From Rhodococcus sp. Z13 (GTDB lineage Bacteria > Actinomycetota > Actinomycetes > Mycobacteriales > Mycobacteriaceae): 64,000 bases of DNA. The stretch covers positions 1 through 64,000 of the forward strand of contig NZ_CP107551.1 in assembly GCF_025837095.1 (NCBI RefSeq), read 5' to 3'. The translations under genes and the position numbers were made by a program. The notes under the pieces were generated by a model. The model worked only from the letters and a program-made list of their open reading frames with translations. It was not told the origin of the DNA and made no database searches. Shown in pieces: positions 56,928-64,000 of this stretch. Numbering within the stretch: the first letter of the stretch is position 1; every line of letters begins with the position of its first letter.

Positions 56928-58406
56928 GTGACACACGACTTTTCACGACTTTTCATCGACGGGGCCTGGGTGGAGAGCGACGGGGGCGAGGTCCTCGACG
57001 TACTCAACCCCGCCAACGGCGAACTCGTCGGCCGGGCACCGCAGGCCACCGTCTCCGATGTGCGGCGAGCCGTCGCCGCGGCGCGGCGGGCCTTCGACGA
57101 GGGACCGTGGCCGCGCATGTCGCCCCGCGAACGCGCCCAGGTGATGCTGCGCATGGCCGACGCCCTCGACAAGCGCCGCGCCGAACTCGTGGACCTGAGC
57201 ATCGTGGAGGCCGGCTCGACCCGGGCGCTGGCCGAGTACCTGCAGGTCGGTGTGCCGCTGCAGCACTTCCGCGACATGGCCGAGCGGATCCTGCCCTCCT
57301 TCGAATTCGAGAAGCCGGTGCTGCCCACGGTCGGGCCGGGCATCGGGATCGGCCAGGGCGTCGTCCTGCGCGAACCCGCCGGTGTCGCCGCGCTGATCTC
57401 GGCGTACAACTTCCCGCTCTTCCTCAACATCATGAAGGTTGCGCCGGCCCTGGCCGCGGGCTGCACCGCGGTGCTCAAACCCGCCCCCGCGACCCCGCTC
57501 GAGGCACTGGTCCTCGGTACCATCGCGGAGGAGGCCGGACTTCCGCCCGGCGTGCTCAACATCGTCACCGGCGACATCGACGCCGGTCGCGAGCTGACGA
57601 CCAGCCGCGACGTCGACCTGGTGAGCTTCACCGGCTCCGACACGGTCGGCCGCGCCGTCTACGAGCAGGCCGCACCGACGCTGAAGAAGGTCGTCCTCGA
57701 GCTGGGCGGCAAGTCCGCCAACATCATCTGCGAGGACGCCGATCTCGGGAAGGTCGCCGAATCGGTCATCGCGAACATGGTCACCCACGCCGGGCAGGGC
57801 TGCTCGCTGTTCACCCGCACGCTCGTGCACCGCTCCCGCTACGACGAACTCGTCGCCTACGTGACCGCGGGCCTGGGCACGATCACCGTGGGTGATCCCG
57901 CCGATCCGAGCGTCATGATGGGCCCGCTCATCAGCGCCGCGCAGCGCGACAAGGTCGAGAAGCTCATCGCCCGCGGTGTCGAGGAGGGCGCGAGGATCGC
58001 CTTCGGTGGCGGACGCCCGGCCGGCCTCGACAAGGGGTACTTCGTGGAACCCACCCTGTTCGTCGACGTGGACAACTCCATGGACATCGCGCAGAAGGAG
58101 TTCTTCGGCCCGGTCGGTGTCCTCGTCCCGTTCGACGACGACGATCACGCCGTCCGTCTGGCCAACGAGAGCGATTTCGGGCTCGGCGGAAGCGTCTTCG
58201 CCGCCGACCCGGTGCGCGCCTACGAGATCGCCAAGCGGATCCGCACCGGATTCGTGTCCCTCAACGGCGGCGGTGGGGGAGTGACCCCGCACGTGCCGTT
58301 CGGTGGCTACAAACAGTCGGGTCTCGGCCGGGAATGGGGTGCGGCGGGCCTCGACGAGTACCTGGAGACCAAGGCGGTGACCTGGAGCGCCGCATCCGGG
58401 GGATGA
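56928..58406 (+). CDS. Aldehyde dehydrogenase
   Basis: This 492-residue NAD(P)-dependent enzyme oxidises an aldehyde to its acid. Glu258 in LELGGKSAN and the nucleophile Cys292 in GQGCSLFTR are in place, with the C-terminal FGGYKQSGLGREWG. GTG 56928 is preferred since CGGAG lies seven bases upstream; TTG 56910 is an alternative. It follows the SDR by 34 bases, so alcohol and aldehyde steps are coupled genetically. Confidence 0.95.
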   Translation: MTHDFSRLFIDGAWVESDGGEVLDVLNPANGELVGRAPQATVSDVRRAVAAARRAFDEGPWPRMSPRERAQVMLRMADALDKRRAELVDLSIVEAGSTRALAEYLQVGVPLQHFRDMAERILPSFEFEKPVLPTVGPGIGIGQGVVLREPAGVAALISAYNFPLFLNIMKVAPALAAGCTAVLKPAPATPLEALVLGTIAEEAGLPPGVLNIVTGDIDAGRELTTSRDVDLVSFTGSDTVGRAVYEQAAPTLKKVVLELGGKSANIICEDADLGKVAESVIANMVTHAGQGCSLFTRTLVHRSRYDELVAYVTAGLGTITVGDPADPSVMMGPLISAAQRDKVEKLIARGVEEGARIAFGGGRPAGLDKGYFVEPTLFVDVDNSMDIAQKEFFGPVGVLVPFDDDDHAVRLANESDFGLGGSVFAADPVRAYEIAKRIRTGFVSLNGGGGGVTPHVPFGGYKQSGLGREWGAAGLDEYLETKAVTWSAASGG

Positions 58407-58471
58407 CCGTGCGTTCCCGCCGACGTCCCCGTCGGTCCCGTTCTCTTTCCCTACGTCCGTGAGGATCTGTC

Positions 58472-59692
58472 ATGACCCGAGCCGAATCCGACCGCGCCAC
58501 CGGCACCTCCGGGTGCCCCGTCCACAACTTCAACTACACCGAGCTGCAGAAGGCCGGCACCTGGTTCGAGAAGTACGACCGGCTGCGCGACGAATCCCCG
58601 ATCTACCGCAACGAATTCGGGCCGGGCTTCTACACGGTGGTGAACCACGAGGGCATCCTCGACCTGCTGCAGCGGCCCGAGACGTTCTCGAACAGCGTCG
58701 TCACCCCGCTCGACCCGAACCCGCCGTTCAAGTGGATCCCGGAGATGCTCGACGGTGACGAGCACTTCCAGTGGCGGCGCCAGCTCGGCCCGCTGTTCTC
58801 CCCGAAGTGGGTGCAGTCGCTCGAACCGCACATCCGCCAGTGCGCCGCCGATCTCGTCGACGAGATCGCGTCGCGCGAGGGCATGCAGGTGGACTTCATG
58901 CGCGAGTTCGCGCAGGTGTTCCCCGCGACGATCTTCCTCGAACTCATGGGCATGCCGGTCGAGGAACTCGACCAGTTCATGGAATGGGAACACGCGATCC
59001 TGCACGGCAGCGACGACGACGTCGAGGCCCACGGGCAGCGCCAGTTCGCCGCCATGCAGGCCGTGATGGGACGGTTCGTCTCCATCATCGCCGAACGTCG
59101 TGCCGAACCGAAGGACGACATCGTCAGCAAGGCACTGCAGTTCGAGATCGACGGCAAACCCGTCACCGACGAGGACCTGCTGTCGTTCCGCCTGCTGATG
59201 TTCATGGCAGGCCTCGACACCGTCGCCGCCACACTGGGCTGGACCTTCCACCACCTGGCGTCGCATCCGGAGGACCGTGCACGCATCGTCGAGGATCCCT
59301 CGGTGATCCCGACTGCGGTGGAGGAGTTCCTCCGCGCGTACGCGATCGTCGTCCCGGCCCGGAAGGTCATGGAGGACACCGAACTCCAGGGCATCTCCCT
59401 CAAGGCGGGCGACATGGTCAACTTCCCGCTCAGCGGCGCCACCCGCGACGAGGCGGTCTTCGAGAACGCGAGTGAGGTCGACATCGAGCGCTCCCCGAAC
59501 AACCACATCGCCTTCGGTGCCGGCCCCCACCGGTGCCTGGGCTCGCACCTCGCGCGCCGGGAACTGCGGATCGCACTGGAGGAGTGGCACAAGCGGATTC
59601 CCGAGTACCGGATCGTGCCGGGAGTCGAACTCATCGAGACGGGTGGGCAGCTCGGCCTCACCTCGTTGCCCATCGAATGGGACCGGGCCTGA
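58472..59692 (+). CDS. Cytochrome P450
   Basis: This 406-residue bacterial P450 has an I-helix oxygen-binding motif AGLDT, the ExxR pair in EEFLR, and the heme-binding FGAGPHRCLG with Cys355. No membrane anchor is present, so it is soluble and relies on the cluster ferredoxin for electrons. The sequence resembles the terpene/steroid-type CYPs of Rhodococcus and mycobacteria, but the substrate cannot be named. A 65-base gap follows the aldehyde dehydrogenase gene. Confidence 0.96.
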   Translation: MTRAESDRATGTSGCPVHNFNYTELQKAGTWFEKYDRLRDESPIYRNEFGPGFYTVVNHEGILDLLQRPETFSNSVVTPLDPNPPFKWIPEMLDGDEHFQWRRQLGPLFSPKWVQSLEPHIRQCAADLVDEIASREGMQVDFMREFAQVFPATIFLELMGMPVEELDQFMEWEHAILHGSDDDVEAHGQRQFAAMQAVMGRFVSIIAERRAEPKDDIVSKALQFEIDGKPVTDEDLLSFRLLMFMAGLDTVAATLGWTFHHLASHPEDRARIVEDPSVIPTAVEEFLRAYAIVVPARKVMEDTELQGISLKAGDMVNFPLSGATRDEAVFENASEVDIERSPNNHIAFGAGPHRCLGSHLARRELRIALEEWHKRIPEYRIVPGVELIETGGQLGLTSLPIEWDRA

Positions 59693-59747
59693 CCCGAGAG
59701 CAGGACAGAGCCCGACCCTCGTTCCACCGCACATCCAGGAGGACGCA

Positions 59748-60935
59748 ATGCCCCTGCAGGACCACATGCACCTGATCTCCACCGACGACCACCTCATCGA
59801 GCACCCGGCGTTGTGGTCGGACCGGTTGCCGTCGAAGTTCCTCGGGGCCGCGCCGAGGATCGTCGAGAAGGAGATGCCCAAGGGCATCCACGTCGGTGAC
59901 GGCGACCGCCCGCTGGACACCGCGACCAAACTCGCGCAGGTGTGGGAGTACGAGGGCCGGATCTACCCGTACATCGGGCTCAACGCGGTGGCCGGCAAGA
60001 AGCCGGAGGAGTACGGCGTCGAACCCACCCGCTACGACGAGATGCTGCCCGGCTGCTACGACCCGCGGTCTCGGGTGCAGGACATGGACATCGACGGGGT
60101 GCAGGCCACCCTGTCGTTCCCGTCCTTCCCGCGTTTCGCCGGCACCGTCTTCCTCGAGGGGCAGGACAAGGAACTGGCCCTGCTGTGCGTGCAGGCGTGG
60201 AACGACTACATCCTCGACGAGTGGTGCCCCACCGCCCCCGACCGCCTGATCCCACTGACGATCCTGCCGTTGTGGTCGGTGGAGGAGGCGGTGAAGGAGG
60301 TGCACCGCACCGCGGCGAAGGGCTCGCGCGCGATCTCGTTCGTGGAGAACCCCGTTCCGCTCGGGTTGCCGTCCTTCCACACCGACCACTGGGATCCGCT
60401 GTTCTCGGCGGTGGAGGAGACCGGCCAGCCGCTGTGCGTGCACTTCGGCACCTCCGGTCAGGCCCCGATCACCGCACCCGAGGCGCCGATGGCGGTGATG
60501 ATCGCGCTGTTCGGCTGCAACTCGATGTACGCCACCGCCGATCTGTTGTTCTCTCCGGTCTTCCACAAGCATCCGCGGCTGAAGTTCCTGCTCTCGGAGG
60601 GCGGCATCGGCTGGGTGCCCTATCTGCTCGAACGCATGGACCAGACCTGGGAGAAGCACCGCTTCTACCAGAACATCCATCAGACGGTCCGGCCGTCGGA
60701 GCTGTTCGCGAAGCACATCTACGGCTGCTTCATCGACGACCGGTTCGGTGTGGACAACCGCGACGCCATCGGCATCGGCAACATCACCTGGGAAGGCGAC
60801 TACCCGCACTCCGACTCGAACTGGCCGAACAGCCGCAAGGTGGTGCAGGAGCAGATGCGCAACGTCCCCGACGAGGACGTGCACAGGATCGTCGAGCTCA
60901 ACGCGCGCGAGCTGTTCCGGTTCCCGCGTTCGTGA
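59748..60935 (+). CDS. Amidohydrolase-2 family metal-dependent hydrolase or decarboxylase
   Basis: This 395-residue TIM-barrel protein belongs to the amidohydrolase-2 group, with N-terminal ISTDDHLIEHP (metal-binding DxH-like), LCVHFGTSG with the next His, and WEGDYPHSDSNWP with the catalytic Asp. Members include ACMSD-like decarboxylases and ring-opening C-C hydrolases. AGGAGGACGC precedes ATG 59748. In this cluster, cleavage or decarboxylation of an oxidised ring is plausible. Confidence 0.9.
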   Translation: MPLQDHMHLISTDDHLIEHPALWSDRLPSKFLGAAPRIVEKEMPKGIHVGDGDRPLDTATKLAQVWEYEGRIYPYIGLNAVAGKKPEEYGVEPTRYDEMLPGCYDPRSRVQDMDIDGVQATLSFPSFPRFAGTVFLEGQDKELALLCVQAWNDYILDEWCPTAPDRLIPLTILPLWSVEEAVKEVHRTAAKGSRAISFVENPVPLGLPSFHTDHWDPLFSAVEETGQPLCVHFGTSGQAPITAPEAPMAVMIALFGCNSMYATADLLFSPVFHKHPRLKFLLSEGGIGWVPYLLERMDQTWEKHRFYQNIHQTVRPSELFAKHIYGCFIDDRFGVDNRDAIGIGNITWEGDYPHSDSNWPNSRKVVQEQMRNVPDEDVHRIVELNARELFRFPRS

Positions 60936-60961
60936 ACCGGTCCGGACGGGAGGTACCCGAC

Positions 60962-61219
60962 ATGGAGGAACCGATCACGCAGATCCCCCAGGACGACTGG
61001 GTCGACCAGGATCTGCTGACCCGCGAACTGGCCGGCTCCCTGCTCGACCAGGAGATCGAGGCCGAACAGGAACGGCTCGCGCGGTTCGACCGCGGGGAGA
61101 GGGGCGACGACATCGTGATGTCGCGGGAGGACATGGAACGGCGGCTCGCCGCGATGATCGCCGTACGCGACCGGGTGCGCGGCGACGGCGAACGAGTGCG
61201 GATCCGGGGACTCCCGTGA
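60962..61219 (+). CDS. Small acidic cluster protein, unknown
   Basis: This 85-residue protein (MEEPITQIPQDDWVDQDLL and onward) is mostly helical and charged, with no membrane segment or cysteine. GGGAGGT lies upstream. Its stop overlaps the next start (GTGA), which shows it is a true member of the operon. I recognise no family. It could be a small subunit or assembly factor for a neighbouring enzyme. Confidence 0.75.
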   Translation: MEEPITQIPQDDWVDQDLLTRELAGSLLDQEIEAEQERLARFDRGERGDDIVMSREDMERRLAAMIAVRDRVRGDGERVRIRGLP

Positions 61220-62142
61220 CGGCCGCGGGGGAGGGGTTCACCGCGGCCGACGACGGCCTGCATCCGGTCTCCGGCAACTTCTACGAGACGGAGACCTTCT
61301 GGTTCTCGTTCTTCGTGCCGGAACGCAACATCGGCGCCTGGGTGTACGTCAGTGCCCGGCAGAACGCCGGCACCACCTCCGGTGGCCTGTGGCTGTGGGA
61401 CCACACCGGCTCGGCCCCCTGGGAGGTGCCCTTCTTCGAGGGGTTCTCGCATCTCAAACCGCCGCGATACGAGAACGGGGTGCTCACCAGCCCCACCGGC
61501 GCGACGATCACCGTCGTCGAACCGGCGATGGAGTACACCCTCCGGTACGACGACCGCGACCGCATCACCGCCGACCTGCACTTCCGGGGACTCGAGCGGC
61601 CGGTGCCGCTGCGCAGCGGGTCCCCGCCCTATCCGGTCGCCTCGCACTACGACCAGACCGGTCACGTCACCGGCACGGTGGTGCTCGACGGGGAACACAT
61701 CGACGTCGACTGCTACGCGATGCGCGACCGGTCGTGGGGACCGCGCACCGAGCGGGGCTACCACCGCGTCGGCTACACCTGGCTGGCCGATCCGCAGCTG
61801 AGCCTGCTCACCTATTCGGCCCCCACCGACGACAGCGACGACATCCACTCCGGGTACGTGCGGCGCGGCCGGGACGTCGTGGCGGTGCGCGGCGGGCACC
61901 GCAAGGTGGGGCGCCACCCGCAGCGGGGCTGGATCGACTCGCTGGACGTGACAGCGGTCGACGAGAACGGCACGGAGATCACGGTGACCGGCCGCGCCCG
62001 CAGCCGGCTGATCCTGCCGGGGTCGACGAACATCTGCATCAACACCCTGCTGGAGTTCGACGTCGACGGCCGCACCGTCTACGGGGAGGACCAGGACGTG
62101 TGGCCGATCAAGGAGTTCCGCCTGCTCGCCCGCACGGTCTGA
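61216..62142 (+). CDS. Beta-rich cluster protein (DUF7064/AttH-like), unknown
   Basis: This 308-residue soluble protein is rich in Trp and beta-strand-forming segments (FWFSFFVPERNIGAWVYVSA, CYAMRDRSWGPRTERGYHRVGY as YAMRDRSWGPRTERGYH). The RDRSWGPR motif is typical of lipocalin-like AttH/CrtC hydratases and DUF7064/DUF7065 proteins often found in terpenoid and steroid gene clusters. GTG 61216 overlaps the preceding stop by four bases. It might be a hydratase, an isomerase or a substrate-binding protein; I cannot choose. Confidence 0.75.
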   Translation: MTAAGEGFTAADDGLHPVSGNFYETETFWFSFFVPERNIGAWVYVSARQNAGTTSGGLWLWDHTGSAPWEVPFFEGFSHLKPPRYENGVLTSPTGATITVVEPAMEYTLRYDDRDRITADLHFRGLERPVPLRSGSPPYPVASHYDQTGHVTGTVVLDGEHIDVDCYAMRDRSWGPRTERGYHRVGYTWLADPQLSLLTYSAPTDDSDDIHSGYVRRGRDVVAVRGGHRKVGRHPQRGWIDSLDVTAVDENGTEITVTGRARSRLILPGSTNICINTLLEFDVDGRTVYGEDQDVWPIKEFRLLARTV

Positions 62143-62164
62143 GACACGTTCACGGGTTCGTTCG

Positions 62165-62191
62165 TGCCCGGAGGGGGTATCTCTCCGGGCA
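62165..62191 (+). promoter_or_regulatory. Hairpin overlapping the sodC ribosome site
   Basis: TGCCCGGAG at 62165-62173 pairs with CTCCGGGCA at 62183-62191, whose last base is the A of the start codon. The purine-rich GGAGGGGG ribosome site (62170-62177) lies partly in the stem. Translation may be limited when the hairpin is formed. It could also be the terminator of the P450 operon. Confidence 0.5.
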
Positions 62192-62847
62192 TGAACACAC
62201 GTCACGCATGCCTCGTCGCGGGGTTCTCCGCAGCGGCCCTGGTGGCCGCCGGATGCGGTAGCGACGACACCTCCACGGACACCGAGACGGTCGAGACCCC
62301 ACCGACCTCGCTCACCACGACCACCACCGACTCGTTGCCCACCCCGGTGCCGGGGATGAGCGGCGACGCCTTCGGTCCGCCCGGCGAGGCGGGGCCCGAC
62401 GACGACAACGCCTTCACCTACGACGAGGCCGCCGTGCCCGTCGGGGCGACCTTCGACGTCGAATCCGAGGACGAGAACGGCCGCACCACCGTGACCTTGC
62501 GGGTGATGGGGCTGCAGCCCGACCGCGACTTCGGAGTGCACGTGCACACGCGGCCGTGCGGGCCGAACCCGTCCGATTCGGGGCCGCACTACCAGAACCA
62601 GGCGGATCCGGCCGCCACGCCCGACTCGCCGTCCACCGATCCGGCCTATGCGAATCCGCAGAACGAGATCTGGCTCGACCTCACCACCGACGCCCAGGGC
62701 AACGGGGAGGCGTCGACGACCGTCGACTGGGAGTTCCGTGACGGTGAGGCCAACTCGGTGGTGCTGCACGACCGGCACACCGGCACCGCGCCCGGGGAGG
62801 CGGGACAGGCGGGGGATCGGCTCGCCTGCATCGACGAGGACTTCTGA
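62191..62847 (+). CDS. sodC: Superoxide dismutase-like lipoprotein (SodC family)
   Basis: This 218-residue exported lipoprotein (signal ending LVAAGC) has a Thr-rich linker and a SodC domain. Copper ligands are kept: VHVH, the His in SGPHYQN and the His in VVLHDRH. The two other zinc histidines are missing; that loop reads QADPAATPDSPSTDPAYANPQNEIW. A disulfide is likely between RPCG and LACIDE. M. tuberculosis SodC is also zinc-free. It removes superoxide at the cell surface. A hairpin covers its start. Confidence 0.85.
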   Translation: MNTRHACLVAGFSAAALVAAGCGSDDTSTDTETVETPPTSLTTTTTDSLPTPVPGMSGDAFGPPGEAGPDDDNAFTYDEAAVPVGATFDVESEDENGRTTVTLRVMGLQPDRDFGVHVHTRPCGPNPSDSGPHYQNQADPAATPDSPSTDPAYANPQNEIWLDLTTDAQGNGEASTTVDWEFRDGEANSVVLHDRHTGTAPGEAGQAGDRLACIDEDF

Positions 62848-62958
62848 CACCGCATGCCGAACCCGGACGGGAACGGGGAGCGCACCGCTCGGTTTGATCG
62901 GCGGCGCCCGGGGTAGTCGCTGTAGAAGCCAGCCCCACACCACGATCGGAGTTGCCGA

Positions 62959-64000
<1,042 letters not shown>

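Overview
The window looks like the replication-origin region of a high-GC actinobacterium of the Mycobacteriales, most likely a Rhodococcus. It opens at the conventional dnaA end. The gene order dnaA-dnaN-recF-DUF721-gyrB ... gyrA-DUF3566-tRNA-Ile-tRNA-Ala ... cwsA-ppiA ... crgA-DUF881-pabA/pknB-pknA-pbpA-rodA-pstP-fhaB-fhaA-tRNA-Leu is the mycobacterial one, and protein features match closely. PknB, for example, has Lys40, Asp138, Thr171 and Thr173 at the same numbers as I recall for M. tuberculosis. The genus call is inference from gene content; no database search was possible.

Layout. 0-5.3 kb: initiator, clamp and recF genes with oriC between dnaA and dnaN. 5.5-18.5 kb: gyrB and gyrA, separated by a four-gene conservon (histidine-kinase-like protein, roadblock, DUF742, small GTPase) and two MHYT-type membrane proteins. 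18.5-18.9 kb: tRNA-Ile, a 33-residue ORF and tRNA-Ala. At 18,995 there is a perfect parS site. 19-30 kb: accessory block not present between tRNA-Ala and cwsA in M. tuberculosis as I recall it. It holds a TetR/ABC exporter operon, a copper-chaperone/DyP-peroxidase operon, an R2-like ligand-binding oxidase, a membrane-anchored actin-fold-like protein, a secreted lipase and a large acyl-CoA dehydrogenase. 30-44.5 kb: the cell-division and Ser/Thr-kinase block that links peptidoglycan synthesis (PbpA, RodA), kinases (PknA, PknB), phosphatase (PstP) and FHA adaptors.

44.6-51.7 kb: tRNA-Leu and assorted genes (DinB-like, DHFR-like, Fur, GT87 mannosyltransferase-like, SRAP peptidase, wax-ester synthase/DGAT, APH-like kinase). 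51.8-62.1 kb: what looks like a catabolic gene cluster. A DUF35-thiolase fusion and a class III CoA-transferase are convergent with a TetR gene. Divergent from the TetR gene is an operon of ferredoxin, mycofactocin-type SDR, aldehyde dehydrogenase, cytochrome P450, amidohydrolase, an 85-residue unknown and a beta-rich unknown. The order suggests hydroxylation, alcohol and aldehyde oxidation, CoA activation and C-C cleavage of an unidentified alicyclic, terpenoid or steroid-like substrate. 62.2-64 kb: a periplasmic SodC-like lipoprotein lacking the usual zinc histidines, and a large-subunit catalase that runs off the window.

I saw no insertion sequence, prophage or CRISPR array. The best candidates for something undescribed are the P450/mycofactocin cluster with its palindromic operator region, the MHYT pair in which one copy has lost two of three metal-ligand motifs, the actin-fold-like membrane protein, and the phased CTCGAG cluster in oriC.
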